Origin: SZUA-442 sp035461905
GTDB lineage: Bacteria > Actinomycetota > Acidimicrobiia > Spongiisociales > UBA5794
NCBI GenBank assembly: GCA_035461905.1
Contig: DATHUV010000143.1
Location: forward strand, 1 to 64,000
DNA length: 64,000 nucleotides
Direction of reading: 5' to 3'
The notes under the pieces were generated by a model. That model was not told the origin of the DNA, did not search any database, and saw nothing but the letters and a program-made list of their open reading frames with translations. Position 1 is the first letter of the stretch; every line of letters begins with the position of its first letter. Shown here piece after piece: positions 1 to 8,984 of the stretch. A program made the position numbers and the translations under genes.

Positions 1-30
1 AACCGAGCATTCAGTGCCTTGATCGTAGAC

Positions 31-60
31 AGTGGGGGAGGCGCAAGCGCCTCCCCCACT
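31..60 (-). terminator. GC-rich hairpin after the binding-protein gene
   Basis: A perfect 13-bp inverted repeat (31-43 with 48-60) closes a CAAG loop 25 bases past the stop of the minus-strand binding-protein gene. There is no clear T-tract on the leftward side, so it is a strong hairpin rather than a textbook intrinsic terminator. It most likely ends the transcript or protects its 3' end. Confidence 0.7.
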
Positions 61-84
61 GATCAGCCATCCATCAACCGTTGA

Positions 85-1794
85 TCAGCCGTCTGATGCC
101 GGTGCGTTGATGAGGCCGTTCCACAGGTAGTCGTAGTACTCGAACACGCCGCTGTTCCCGGTGTGCAATGGGCTCGAAGCATCGAGTCCAGCCGTGAACG
201 ATGCGACGACGTCGTTCGCGTCGAACGTCGAGCCGTCATGGAACGTGACACCCTGACGGAGGGAGCACGTCCACAAGGACAGGTCGTCATTCGGCACGCA
301 CTCGGTCGCGAGCTGTGGCTGCACGTCACCGTTCGGTGCGTATGAGTACAGCGACTCAACGATCTGGGAGCATGCGCGCAGCGACTCACCGTCGGTCTCG
401 TCCGCGCAGTACAACGAGATGGGCTCGTTGCCCTGAACGAACACCATCGTGTCGCCTCCGTTGTCCCAAAGGTTGAATTGGCTGTCGCCCCATGGGGGAG
501 CGTACGCACCCTCGACCGATGCCAGCGCTGCGTATGCGGCGCCACCATGGGCGATCGGGACCATCGGGATGAGCTCCTTGATCGCATTGTTCGCCTGTTC
601 GTAGAGCGGAGCAGCCTCTGCGGCGCTCGCGGTCTGCGAAGCGGTGGCGAGTGGCTCGTAGATCTCCGGATGCGCGTCGCCGAACTGCAGGTTCGTGTTC
701 GCGAAGTGGAAGTCCAAGAAGTTCGTCACATGCGGGTAGTCGCCGGTCCACCCGAGGAGGTGGATGCCGTCGAGCTCGCCTGCCGAGGACGACTGGATGA
801 ACTCACCGGACTCGAGCACGATGACCTGGGCATCGATGTTGAGCGTTTCCATGAGCTGTGCCTGGATATCGGCCGCGACATTGCCCGGCGTCGGCAGGTA
901 GCCGCGGGTCACGTCCCGGTAGTAGATCGCGGTTTCGAACCCGTCCGCGTAGCCGGCCTCAGCCATGAGAGCCTGCGCCGCCGCGACATCCTGCTCCCAC
1001 CACGACTCGCCCTCACATCCGTTCTCCACGGAACAGGGGGTGAAGTGCGACGCGGTCTCGGAGCCCGGTGGGTAGAACGTGTCGACGATCCTCTGGCGGT
1101 CCATCGCGAGTGCAACGGCCTTGCGGACCCTGACATCGTTCCAAGGCTCGAACGTGTTCGTGAAGCCCATGTAGAAGATGTTCGGTTCCGGCTTGTCCAG
1201 GAGTACCAGGTTGGCATCCCCCTCGATGACGGAGATGTCCTCGGGTGCGGGGAATGTCATCCCGTCAGCGTTTCCGCTCTGGAGCTCGATGAGCCGTCCT
1301 GCGCTCTCGGTGGCCCATTTGAGAACGAGCGTCTGGTGTGGCGCGACAGTGCCGTAGTAGCTGTCGTTCCTCGCATACACGACCGAGTCGCCGCGGATCC
1401 ACTGCTGGAGTGAGTACGGACCGGTACCGATGGGATTGTCGAGCGGCGAGCCACCCGTTGCCTCGAGGTGCTCTTGTGGCTGGATGCCGAACACGCTGAA
1501 TGCGATCTGTGACAGGAACGCCGGATGCGGTCCACACAGGTCGAACTCGACCGTGAACTCGTCGGTGGCCGTGATCTTCTCGACGCGGCCGCCGTAGTCA
1601 CAGCCTCCAGCATCGAGGACGAGGCCTTCGAACCCGGGGTCCGGGGCGCGCGTCGTTGTGGTTGTCGATTCAGCCGGCGCTTCGGTTGTGGTGGTCGTCG
1701 TCTCCTCATCGTCGCCGGAATCGTCTCCGGCGCACGCTGACGCAACCATCGCAAGTGCAAGCACCAACATGAACCATGCGGTCGTTCGCTTCAT
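85..1794 (-). CDS. Circularly permuted family-5 ABC substrate-binding lipoprotein (Dpp/Opp type)
   Basis: Probable oligopeptide or related solute receptor, 569 aa, anchored outside the cell. Residues 1-21 form a lipoprotein signal ending VASAC, followed by a Thr-rich linker (about 31-50). The segment order is odd. Residues about 68-440 match the part of DppA that normally starts after residue ~130 (the TDEFTVEF strand, GTGPYSLQQW, the DVRVRKAVALAMDR helix, MAEAGYADGF, WTGDYP). Residues about 449-569 then match the normal N-terminal lobe, including LATECVPNDDLSLWTCSLRQ and GVTFHDGSTFDANDVVASF, the family signature. The protein ends at the FEYYDYL loop, just where its N-terminus takes up. This is a circular permutation, not a truncation, since all segments are present once. 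A GGAGG site lies just upstream of the ATG. No permease genes are visible here. The family is certain; the ligand is unknown. Confidence 0.85.
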   Translation of the reverse strand: MKRTTAWFMLVLALAMVASACAGDDSGDDEETTTTTTEAPAESTTTTTRAPDPGFEGLVLDAGGCDYGGRVEKITATDEFTVEFDLCGPHPAFLSQIAFSVFGIQPQEHLEATGGSPLDNPIGTGPYSLQQWIRGDSVVYARNDSYYGTVAPHQTLVLKWATESAGRLIELQSGNADGMTFPAPEDISVIEGDANLVLLDKPEPNIFYMGFTNTFEPWNDVRVRKAVALAMDRQRIVDTFYPPGSETASHFTPCSVENGCEGESWWEQDVAAAQALMAEAGYADGFETAIYYRDVTRGYLPTPGNVAADIQAQLMETLNIDAQVIVLESGEFIQSSSAGELDGIHLLGWTGDYPHVTNFLDFHFANTNLQFGDAHPEIYEPLATASQTASAAEAAPLYEQANNAIKELIPMVPIAHGGAAYAALASVEGAYAPPWGDSQFNLWDNGGDTMVFVQGNEPISLYCADETDGESLRACSQIVESLYSYAPNGDVQPQLATECVPNDDLSLWTCSLRQGVTFHDGSTFDANDVVASFTAGLDASSPLHTGNSGVFEYYDYLWNGLINAPASDG

Positions 1795-1996
1795 GGTTCC
1801 TCCATCTTTCTCCCGTTGTTCGCAGCGTCATGGACGCTGCGAGGTGCTCAAGGTAGCGACCGATGGGATCCGATGTCCATCAAACCTTTAGCTTTTTTCT
1901 TGTGGAATCCTTAGCGTTCACCTTAAGTGGTCGGCGGCTCGGTGGTGTCCAGGAGAGATGGACCTCCGAAGGTCACCAGCCGCTTGGTGGTGAGGG

Positions 1997-2479
1997 TCAG
2001 CTGGGATCGGGAAGCCGCTCGTCGGTTTCGGTCCGGAGGGCGAAGGCGTCCCTGGTGCGGACGGTCGCACCGACGACCATTCCCGCCGAGAGGAGGACGA
2101 GGTTCTTCACGACGAACTCGCCTTCGACCGTGAGGAGGAGTGGGTTGCCGTCCTGGAAGGAAACCTCGGGCAGGAGCACGAGGACGAGGAATGTCCCCAC
2201 CATCTGTGCGGCGAAGAGGGCCAACACGGCTCGCAGGGCGATCCTGAACAGGAGGCCGACCCCGACGAGGATCTCGAACGCACCGAGGACCGGCACGACC
2301 CAATCGGGGTCGAACCAGTAGACGGTGCTGGCAACCAGATCGGTCACCGGCGTGACGTCGAAGACCTTCAGCGCCCCGAACCAGATGAACACGATGGCGA
2401 GCGAGACCCGCAGTGTCGGGATGGACCACCGTCGGAGGAAGGTGGAGATCGTGGTGTCGATTCGGTCGATGGTCGTCAT
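1997..2479 (-). CDS. DoxX-like small integral membrane protein
   Basis: 160 aa membrane protein with four predicted hydrophobic segments. The first is followed by VFIWFGALKVF, a DoxX/YkgB-type pattern, and the second starts FEILVGVGLLF. The ATG at 2479 is preceded by GGGAGC at suitable spacing, so I prefer it to longer in-frame extensions. DoxX-type proteins are usually tied to membrane redox or quinone functions, but the biochemical role is unproven. It lies 107 bp downstream of another small minus-strand membrane protein gene and may share its transcript. The 200 bp between this stop and the binding-protein start contain an AT-rich patch (about 1880-1930) that probably holds the binding-protein promoter. 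Confidence 0.65.
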   Translation of the reverse strand: MTTIDRIDTTISTFLRRWSIPTLRVSLAIVFIWFGALKVFDVTPVTDLVASTVYWFDPDWVVPVLGAFEILVGVGLLFRIALRAVLALFAAQMVGTFLVLVLLPEVSFQDGNPLLLTVEGEFVVKNLVLLSAGMVVGATVRTRDAFALRTETDERLPDPS

Positions 2480-2586
2480 GCAAGCTCCCGTGGTACACCC
2501 ATTCCCCTGATACGGAACGGGGCCGACGCCGGGATGAGCCCTCCGCGATCGCGAGCTCGGTACCGGACACCGGTGGGCTCGTGATG

Positions 2587-2895
2587 CTACGGCCCCGTGT
2601 AGTGGACCTGCTCCCAACACACCCGGTGGATCTCGAGGTCCTCTGCGCTGACGTCGGTCGTGTCGATGACGATGGGACGTCCGCCCGCCTTCATCCACTG
2701 AGTGGGCTCGGTGAAGGTGCCGCCGGATTGTTCGACACATTCGAGGAAGGGCGCCATGAGGGCGTTCCGACTCTCCATGCGGCTGATGGTGCTGACGATG
2801 TTCACAACGGTGAGCGCGAGCACGCCGAGGAGGAGGGTGGACACCCACCAGTAGCGGGTGCCTGTCGGTCGGAGCGTGCGTTGTCGTTCCGTCAT
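2587..2895 (-). CDS. Small single-span membrane protein, unknown
   Basis: 102 aa from ATG 2895; a GTG nine bases upstream is an alternative start. One transmembrane helix (WWVSTLLLGVLALTVVNIV, about residues 16-34) is followed by a roughly 65-residue soluble domain with two cysteines (in LECVEQSG and RVCWEQ) that could form a disulfide if exported. I recognise no family. It runs in the same direction as the DoxX-like gene downstream. Codon use resembles the neighbours, which supports it being real. Confidence 0.5.
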   Translation of the reverse strand: MTERQRTLRPTGTRYWWVSTLLLGVLALTVVNIVSTISRMESRNALMAPFLECVEQSGGTFTEPTQWMKAGGRPIVIDTTDVSAEDLEIHRVCWEQVHYTGP

Positions 2896-3042
2896 GTCGT
2901 CCACTCAGCCGGAGGCTACCGGTCGGCACCGCTTGCGAGACGGGAGGGCGCCAGGGAGGGAGTCGGTCGAGGCCAGGTGAGACGATCCTGTGGCTCGGCC
3001 TCGGACACCACCTCTAGAGTCCGTCATCGAGGGGATGGACAC

Positions 3043-4239
3043 ATGGATTCGAATCCGGTGATGGAGTCGTTGGGGAGGCCACTGCGTCTCGCAGTCATCG
3101 GTGGTGGACCAGGCAGCTTCATCGGTGCGATGCACCGGTCGGCGGCACGGCTCGACGGCCGGTACGACCTGGTGGCGGCCGTCCTTTCGTCCGACCCCGA
3201 TCGTTCCCGATCGGCGGCCACCGACCTCGGCATTGCCGATGAACGCGCATACGGTGATGTCATCGAGCTCCTCGAGGCGGAGGCCGTGCGGCCGGACGGC
3301 GTGGACGTTGTTGCGATCATGACGCCGAACGACAGCCACCATCGGTACATCGTCGCCGCGCTGGAACGGGGCTTCGATGTCATCTGCGACAAGCCGATGA
3401 CCAACACCGTCGCTGAGGCACTGGACGTCGTGCATACGGTTCGCACGACCGGACGGGTGTTCTGCCTCACCCACAACTACACCGGGTATCCCCTCGTACG
3501 GCAGGCCCGGGCGATGGTGGAGGATGGTTTCCTCGGGACCATCAGGCTGGTTCAGGTCGAGTACGTCCAGGGCGGCAAGGCCCGTGAGGACGATCCTGAT
3601 CCGGCGGACGGCCTGCCGTGGCGGTACGACCCAGTGCGCGGGGGACCTTCGCTGGTGATGGGCGACATCGGCACCCACGCGCACAATCTGGCGCGCTTCA
3701 TCTCCCGCCTCGATGTCACCGAGGTCGCGGCAGAACTCGGCCACGTCGCACCAGATCGACTCGTCGACGACTACGGGGCAGTGATGCTTCGCTTCGAAAA
3801 TGGCGCGAGGGGCTCCATGTGGGTGACCCAGACTGCGGCGGGGGTCGAGAACTGCCTGCGGATCCGTGTCTCGGGCACAGGCGGCACCCTCGAGTGGAGC
3901 CAGGAGCACCCGACGGAGTTGGTCTTTCGCCCCCTCGACGGTCCCGTTCGCCTCTTCACGCCGAACGGCCCCGACACCCTCCCGCCTGCCCGGCGTGCTT
4001 CACGGATCGTCGCCGGCCATCCCGAGGGGTTCCTCGAAGCCTTCGCCAACGTCTATGCGGACGCCGCTGAGGTGATCGCGGCCCGTCGGGCGGGAACGTC
4101 ACCCGATCCCCTTGCCCAGTGGTTCCCGAACGAGCTCGACGGTGCGATCGGCGTCCGATTCGTCGAAGCTGCCGTGACCTCGAGCGAGGCAGGTGGCAGG
4201 TGGACGAACGCCATCCTCGACCTCGATGGCGACACCTGA
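3043..4239 (+). CDS. Gfo/Idh/MocA family NAD(P)-dependent oxidoreductase
   Basis: 398 aa, usual length for sugar or inositol dehydrogenase-like enzymes. The N-terminal Rossmann fold begins RLAVIGGGPGSFIGAMH, with the family hallmark CDKPMTNT (the EKP motif equivalent) near residue 120. The C-terminal half (HNYTGYPLVRQARAMV onward) is the GFO_IDH_MocA substrate domain, with GGPSLVMGDIGTHAHNLARF. An ATG at 3043 and a second in-frame ATG at residue 7 are both possible starts; an open frame extends far upstream, but the similarity begins here. Substrate unknown, and no sugar-transport genes are adjacent. Cytoplasmic. Confidence 0.85.
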   Translation: MDSNPVMESLGRPLRLAVIGGGPGSFIGAMHRSAARLDGRYDLVAAVLSSDPDRSRSAATDLGIADERAYGDVIELLEAEAVRPDGVDVVAIMTPNDSHHRYIVAALERGFDVICDKPMTNTVAEALDVVHTVRTTGRVFCLTHNYTGYPLVRQARAMVEDGFLGTIRLVQVEYVQGGKAREDDPDPADGLPWRYDPVRGGPSLVMGDIGTHAHNLARFISRLDVTEVAAELGHVAPDRLVDDYGAVMLRFENGARGSMWVTQTAAGVENCLRIRVSGTGGTLEWSQEHPTELVFRPLDGPVRLFTPNGPDTLPPARRASRIVAGHPEGFLEAFANVYADAAEVIAARRAGTSPDPLAQWFPNELDGAIGVRFVEAAVTSSEAGGRWTNAILDLDGDT

Positions 4240-4286
4240 CGTCGCCGACTCATCCGGACTGGTCGACCCCCATTAGGCTCGCGTGC

Positions 4287-4919
4287 ATGGATGACACGAC
4301 CCGGATCGCCGCGATGCAACTCTCGCGAATGCGCGGTATGACGGCGATGTATCACAAGCGGTTCTTCTTCGACATCAACGTGACGACGGTTCTCGTGGTG
4401 GCGCTGTTGGTGATCGGGTGGTGGCAGGTCCCTGAGGCCTTCCTCCTGGTCCCTGTGGTGGCGCTGATCGGTGCCGTCGCCACGGCGTTCGATTCGTCAT
4501 ACCTCACGTTCGCTCGCTGGTACGCGCGGTACCTCGAGGGCTACCTCAACGATCGTCTCGGTGAGCGGATCCATGTCGCGTCCGAACTCGAGGCCGCCTA
4601 CCTGTACGAGCTGGGGACTCCGAAGATCGTGACGATTCCGATCACGGGGGAGTTCACCTGGTTCTCGTTCGTCACGATCTTCTACACCCTCGTCGGTGCG
4701 TTGTCCTACGCCTTCGGGTTCATTCTCGGCTGGGACACACTCATGGACGCGTCGCCCGCGGTCGTCGCCGTCTACCTCGTCGGTGTCATCGGATTGACCG
4801 TGTCTGCACTCGGCTTCGGACTGTGGTGGTTCGTTGGAGGCGTCGGTGAGCGAAGGCTCGAGCGAGTACTCGAGGAGCGGTTCGGCGTCCCGACCGCATC
4901 ATCCGACAACGACGAGTGA
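4287..4919 (+). CDS. Hypothetical membrane protein
   Basis: 210 aa. Two close hydrophobic helices (about residues 32-68) are followed by a soluble stretch with charged helices, then two or three more membrane segments (about 118-190) and a charged tail ending ERFGVPTASSDNDE. I recognise no family. The ATG at 4287 gives the MDDTTRIAAMQ start; the open frame continues upstream without similarity. It is followed 39 bp later by another small membrane protein on the same strand, so the two are probably co-transcribed. Confidence 0.65.
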   Translation: MDDTTRIAAMQLSRMRGMTAMYHKRFFFDINVTTVLVVALLVIGWWQVPEAFLLVPVVALIGAVATAFDSSYLTFARWYARYLEGYLNDRLGERIHVASELEAAYLYELGTPKIVTIPITGEFTWFSFVTIFYTLVGALSYAFGFILGWDTLMDASPAVVAVYLVGVIGLTVSALGFGLWWFVGGVGERRLERVLEERFGVPTASSDNDE

Positions 4920-4958
4920 ATCGAACCACGTCATCGACAAAGACAAGGCGAGGACGAC

Positions 4959-5282
4959 ATGATCGGTATCAGGATCGCAACCGTCACACTGACAGTGGTG
5001 ATGTTCATCGCGATCGGTGTTTCAGCGGCGACCGGGGACTTCAGTGGTGAAGGATCCCAGCTCCTCGACCTGCCGTGGGGCAGGATGTCGCTCATCGACC
5101 TCTACGTCGGTGTTGCGCTGATCTGGGGATGGGTCGTTCTCAGGGAGGCGAAGCTGTGGGTCGCGTTCGCTTGGCTCGCGGCGTTCATCGTGCTCGGCCA
5201 TGGCGGAACGGCGCTGTACGCCGCGATTGCGAGCTTCCGCACGGACGACGTCGGCACCTTCCTCCTCGGCCACCGAGCCTGA
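4959..5282 (+). CDS. Small membrane protein resembling DUF1475
   Basis: 107 aa with three predicted membrane helices. The central PWGRMSLIDLYVGVALIWGWVVLREAKLWVAFAWLA pattern (quoted here only as its layout: PWGR, DLYVG, REAKLW) looks like the DUF1475 family, whose function is not known. The start ATG at 4959 is preceded by GGCGAGGACGAC, a weak GAGG site. It is co-directional with the upstream membrane protein and converges on the SRPBCC gene, whose stop lies 28 bp away. Family assignment is tentative. Confidence 0.6.
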   Translation: MIGIRIATVTLTVVMFIAIGVSAATGDFSGEGSQLLDLPWGRMSLIDLYVGVALIWGWVVLREAKLWVAFAWLAAFIVLGHGGTALYAAIASFRTDDVGTFLLGHRA

Positions 5283-5309
5283 CGAGGAGCCGGGGCGCCG
5301 GACGCGAGG

Positions 5310-5768
5310 TCAGCCTGCCTCGCCCGTCGCCGCGAGCCGGTTCAGCTGTGCCGCAATCCCGGCCTCCGCGTGGTCAGCGAGCTCCTTGAACTTCGATCCG
5401 AGGAACGGCTCGGCGAGCCGGAGGACGCCCTTGAGCCGGATGTCAGCCGTGTAGGTGACTGCGGTGCCGCCGTCGGAGACCTCGGCGAACTCGAGCGTGT
5501 CCACGGCATGGGTCGTGGACCCGTCGCCGACGAGCGTGACCATGTAGTTCGGCTTGTACGCCGTGACCTCATACACCATGGGGAGCTTGCGGTCACCCCA
5601 CAGGACCATCACGTCGTAGGTCTGACCGAGGCGGGGCCCTGTGTCGTCCCTCGCCACGGAGGACTCCTGGCCGGGATCCCATTCGGGGCCGTTCGAGAAG
5701 TCGGCGAGGTAGGCGAACACCTCGTCGATGGGAGCGTCGGTTGTGATTGTGCGGATCAGCTTTGGCAT
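5310..5768 (-). CDS. SRPBCC (START/Bet v1-like) ligand-binding protein
   Basis: 152 aa. It begins with the typical PKLIRTITTDAPIDEVFAYLADFSN pattern (short N-terminal strand, then the APIDEVFAYLAD helix) followed by the FSNGPEWDPG turn. It ends in the long amphipathic helix (FKELADHAEAGIAAQLNRLA) of polyketide-cyclase-like SRPBCC proteins. The fold makes a hydrophobic pocket; ligand unknown. The ATG lies one base beyond the stop of the upstream SDR gene (stop at 5770-5772), so translation is coupled and the two probably act on a related lipophilic substrate. Cytoplasmic. Confidence 0.8.
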   Translation of the reverse strand: MPKLIRTITTDAPIDEVFAYLADFSNGPEWDPGQESSVARDDTGPRLGQTYDVMVLWGDRKLPMVYEVTAYKPNYMVTLVGDGSTTHAVDTLEFAEVSDGGTAVTYTADIRLKGVLRLAEPFLGSKFKELADHAEAGIAAQLNRLAATGEAG

Positions 5769-5769
5769 G

Positions 5770-6744
5770 TCAGTTCTCCGATTGATCGTCCGGTCGGGGA
5801 TGTGTTTGGGGGGACTTCAGGTATGGTGCAGCGTCGCTCGCCATCTTCTCGAGGAAACGCTGTCGCTTGGACGGGTCTTCCTTCGTTTTCTTCAGACGGT
5901 GGGTCGGGCGTTCGGTGCGGTCGTGCCAGAACGATCCAGAGGCGTCCGCCGCCTCGTCCGAGGCCACTAGCCAGACGATCGTGTCGGCGCCCTGCGCCTC
6001 GTCGCGCAGGAACGGTCCCGTGATCTTCCGGAAGGTCGGGAGCGACGTCTGCACCCCTGCGGTGTCCACCCATCCTGGGTGCATCGAGTTCACCGTGACG
6101 CCCGTTCCGTCGAGCTCGTCCGCCCACTCCTCGGCGAGAACGACCTGGCCGCGCTTGGTGCGGGCGTAGGCATCGGTCCCGTCGTACTCACCCATGTCCG
6201 ATTGGAGGTTCTTCACGGTGAGCCCCTGGGAGTACATGCCGCCTGAGGAGACCATCACGATCCTGGCTGGCGCCGACCCGATCATGACAGGAAGCAGGGT
6301 GCGGGTGAGGACGTACTGCCCGAGGAGGTTCGTTGCGTACGTGATCTCCCAGTCCTCCGCGGTGACGGTTCGTTCGTGGATCATGATCCCGACGTTGTTC
6401 ACGAGGCCGTGGAGCGGATGGCCCGACGCGGTGTAGTCGTCGGCGAGGCGCCCGATGTCCGCCATCAGTGACAGGTCGGCCAGATACGGGATGACCGTGC
6501 CGGTGGCGTCGGACACGAGTGCGTCGAGTTTGTCGACACTCCGGCCGACCGCATGGACGACGGCGCCGTTGTCCGCGAGGCGCATGGCAGTGGCTCGGCC
6601 GATACCGCCGGTCGCTCCGGTGACCATGACGTGCTTTCCGTCGACGCCGGGGAACCGCTCATCCACTGAGAGCCCCCGCGCGGAGAAGCCGATCTTGGAG
6701 TAGCCGGCGAGTGTTGCGTCGAGTGCTGAATCGAGAAAGCTCAT
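5770..6744 (-). CDS. Short-chain dehydrogenase/reductase (DHRS12-like)
   Basis: 324 aa, longer than a classical SDR because of an N-terminal extension (to about residue 36) and a basic C-terminal tail. The cofactor motif is TGATGGIG (about 42-49), the NNVG structural motif is present, a serine lies in MVSSGG, and the catalytic pair is YARTK. The order matches DHRS12-type dehydrogenases that reduce or oxidise lipid-like carbonyls. It heads a two-gene minus-strand unit with the SRPBCC gene. Divergent from the FAD oxidoreductase at 6871, with about 126 bp between the starts. Confidence 0.85.
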   Translation of the reverse strand: MSFLDSALDATLAGYSKIGFSARGLSVDERFPGVDGKHVMVTGATGGIGRATAMRLADNGAVVHAVGRSVDKLDALVSDATGTVIPYLADLSLMADIGRLADDYTASGHPLHGLVNNVGIMIHERTVTAEDWEITYATNLLGQYVLTRTLLPVMIGSAPARIVMVSSGGMYSQGLTVKNLQSDMGEYDGTDAYARTKRGQVVLAEEWADELDGTGVTVNSMHPGWVDTAGVQTSLPTFRKITGPFLRDEAQGADTIVWLVASDEAADASGSFWHDRTERPTHRLKKTKEDPSKRQRFLEKMASDAAPYLKSPQTHPRPDDQSEN

Positions 6745-6870
6745 GCCCTGACTCTACGGACCGGGAGGAGTACTCGGATGCCGGCGCTTCGAGTGGGCCC
6801 TTCGATCGCTCATCCGCACGGACCCCCGATGCCGTATGACGAGGTACCCCTCGTGAAAGGTCCTCGTTCG

Positions 6871-8196
6871 ATGCGGATTGCAGTCGTTGGCTCAGGTATC
6901 GCCGGTATCGGCGCCTCGTGGGCGTTGAGCCAGGTGCACGACGTCGCCCTCTTCGAGGCGAGCGATCGGGTGGGGGGCCACAGTCGAACGCTCGATATCG
7001 ACGTCGACGGTGTGACACTTCCCGTCGACACGGGCTTCATCGTGTACAACGAGAAGAACTACCCGAACCTCGTCCGGTTCTTCGACACGCTCGGGGTGGA
7101 AACCGAGGCGAGCGACATGTCGTTCGCCGTGTCATCCGAGGACGGGACGGTCGAGTACGGAGGGAGGGCCAGTGCGATGTTCTCTCGGCCGGGAGCCCTC
7201 CTCGACCGGCGCATCTGGGATGTCGTTCGCGGCATCAACCGATTCCGGGCCGAGGCTGACCGCCTCGACCGAGGACTTGTCCCTGACGACATGACCGTCT
7301 CCGAGTACCTCGCCCATCGCGGGTACCCCGCCGGGTTCGGCTCGTACTACCTCCTGCCCCTGGCATCTGCTGTCTGGTCGGGCACGCGCAACAACGCCCA
7401 GGACATGCCCGCACGCACATTCCTCGGGTTCTTGAACAACCATGGCCTCATCCGAATCATCGACCGACCACAGTGGCGGACCGTGACAGGTGGATCCCGT
7501 GCCTATGTGGAGCGGGCCATCAAGGAGGTCACCTCCGTGCACACGGACCGAGGAGTCGTCGCCGTGCGGCGCGGCGGCGCCGGCGTCGATGTCACGGACG
7601 TCCACGGTGTCATCGAGACGTTCGACCACGTCGTGTTCGCAACCCACGCCGACGTCACGCTCGACATCCTCGGCGGAGGTGCCACCGAGGACGAGCGTCG
7701 GGTCCTGTCGACGTTCCGGTATGACCACAACGAGGTCGTGCTCCACACCGACGTCTCCGCGATGCCGAGACGCAGGCGGGTGTGGTCGTCGTGGAACGGC
7801 ATCGAGCGCGTCGGCGACGACGGGTCACGTCCGGTCTCGGTGAGCTACTGGATGAACCTCCTCCAGAACCTCGACATCGACACCGACGTCATCGTCACGC
7901 TCAATCCCGGCGGAAGCGTCGATCCCTCGAAGGTCCTCGACCGCTGGGTGACGATGCACCCGCAGTTCGACGTCGCCACCGATCGCGCCCAGCGAGAGTT
8001 TCCTTCCATCCAGGGTCGGGACAGGGTCTGGTTCGCGGGTGCGCACCTCGGGTACGGATTCCACGAGGATGGTCTCCAGTCGGGGCTGACGGTTGCCGCT
8101 TCCCTCGGTGCTCCCGCTCCGTGGCACGACGACGTCGTGCCGGTGTCGACGGCTGCGGTCCATGCAGCACCCTCCAGGCAGTGGGCACTCGCGTGA
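6871..8196 (+). CDS. NAD(P)/FAD-dependent oxidoreductase (amine-oxidase fold)
   Basis: 441 aa flavoprotein. The ATG at 6871 starts RIAVVGSGIAGIGASWAL, a GxGxxG dinucleotide motif, followed by the FEASDRVGGHSRT FAD-binding stretch; in-frame codons upstream add no similarity. The C-terminus carries VWFAGAHLGYGFHEDGLQSG, the FAD-closing motif of the family. Its last codons overlap the DUF1365 gene by 4 bp. In many bacteria this pair sits with a cyclopropane-fatty-acid-synthase-like methyltransferase and is thought to modify unsaturated fatty acyl chains; no such methyltransferase follows here. Probably a membrane-lipid-associated oxidoreductase. Confidence 0.85.
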   Translation: MRIAVVGSGIAGIGASWALSQVHDVALFEASDRVGGHSRTLDIDVDGVTLPVDTGFIVYNEKNYPNLVRFFDTLGVETEASDMSFAVSSEDGTVEYGGRASAMFSRPGALLDRRIWDVVRGINRFRAEADRLDRGLVPDDMTVSEYLAHRGYPAGFGSYYLLPLASAVWSGTRNNAQDMPARTFLGFLNNHGLIRIIDRPQWRTVTGGSRAYVERAIKEVTSVHTDRGVVAVRRGGAGVDVTDVHGVIETFDHVVFATHADVTLDILGGGATEDERRVLSTFRYDHNEVVLHTDVSAMPRRRRVWSSWNGIERVGDDGSRPVSVSYWMNLLQNLDIDTDVIVTLNPGGSVDPSKVLDRWVTMHPQFDVATDRAQREFPSIQGRDRVWFAGAHLGYGFHEDGLQSGLTVAASLGAPAPWHDDVVPVSTAAVHAAPSRQWALA

Positions 8197-8984
8197 GCGC
8201 CTCTGCGATCTACGAGTCGGTCGTGCGACACCGACGATTCCAGCCCATGGGGCATCAGCTGAGATACGCGGTGTGGTCGCTGCTGGTCGATCTCGACGAG
8301 ATCGACGATGTCGCCAGGACGATTCCTGTGCTGTCTCACAACAGGTGGAACCTCGTGTCGTTCCACGACCGCGACCATGGACCCCGCGATGGGTCTGACC
8401 TTCGCACATGGTTCGAAGGTCACCTGACACGTGCAGGCATCGACCTCGACGGCGGCCCGGTGAGGATGTTGGTCTTCCCTCGCATCCTCGGTTACACGTT
8501 CAACCCGATCACGGTCTGGTTCGGCTACGACGCAGGCGGAACGCTGCGCGCCGTCCTGTACGAGGTCCACAACACGTTCGGTCACGCCCACTCGCACCTT
8601 GCCGTTATCCCCGAGGGCCTCGCCGGCGGCAAGCTGCCTCGACACGGGTTCGACAAGACCCTGCACGTGTCACCGTTCTTCGACCAGATCGGTCGCTACC
8701 GGATCTCACTCACACCACCCACGGACGAGTACGGAATTGTGATCGAGTACCTCGACGAGGAGGGAGCGAGGCTCCTCACCGCGACCCAGACGGGTCACAG
8801 GACCGAACTCACGACCCGCAATCTCATCAGGCAGTTCTTCACGAGCCCGCTCCTCACCCTCAAGGTCGTCGGAGGCATCCACTGGGAAGCGATCAAGCTG
8901 TGGCGCAAGGGTGCCAGGTACCGTCCCGTCCCGGCCCCCCCGATCGAGGAGATCGAGATCAGCTATCTGGCCCTTCTTGCGTAA
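8193..8984 (+). CDS. DUF1365 family protein
   Basis: 263 aa. The GTG at 8193 overlaps the stop of the flavoprotein (GTGA). Recognised by the opening AIYESVVRHRRFQPMGHQLRYAVWSLLVDL pattern (VRHRR, HxLRYxVW), FPRILGYTFNPITVWFGYD, and VHNTFGHAHSHL. The function of DUF1365 is not established; it is almost always paired with the flavoprotein found immediately upstream and is linked by context to fatty-acyl modification. The last seven codons lie inside one arm of a perfect 24-bp hairpin. Confidence 0.85.
   Translation: MSASAIYESVVRHRRFQPMGHQLRYAVWSLLVDLDEIDDVARTIPVLSHNRWNLVSFHDRDHGPRDGSDLRTWFEGHLTRAGIDLDGGPVRMLVFPRILGYTFNPITVWFGYDAGGTLRAVLYEVHNTFGHAHSHLAVIPEGLAGGKLPRHGFDKTLHVSPFFDQIGRYRISLTPPTDEYGIVIEYLDEEGARLLTATQTGHRTELTTRNLIRQFFTSPLLTLKVVGGIHWEAIKLWRKGARYRPVPAPPIEEIEISYLALLA

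Noticed and set aside
478..1413. Plus-strand open frame of 311 codons opposite the binding protein
   Set aside because: It is a shadow of the high-GC binding-protein gene, with no family similarity and no ribosome-binding site.
3043..3059. T-arm-like GATTCGAATCC sequence that could mark a tRNA
   Set aside because: No D-arm, anticodon stem or acceptor pairing fits around it; it is the start of the oxidoreductase gene (MDSNPV).
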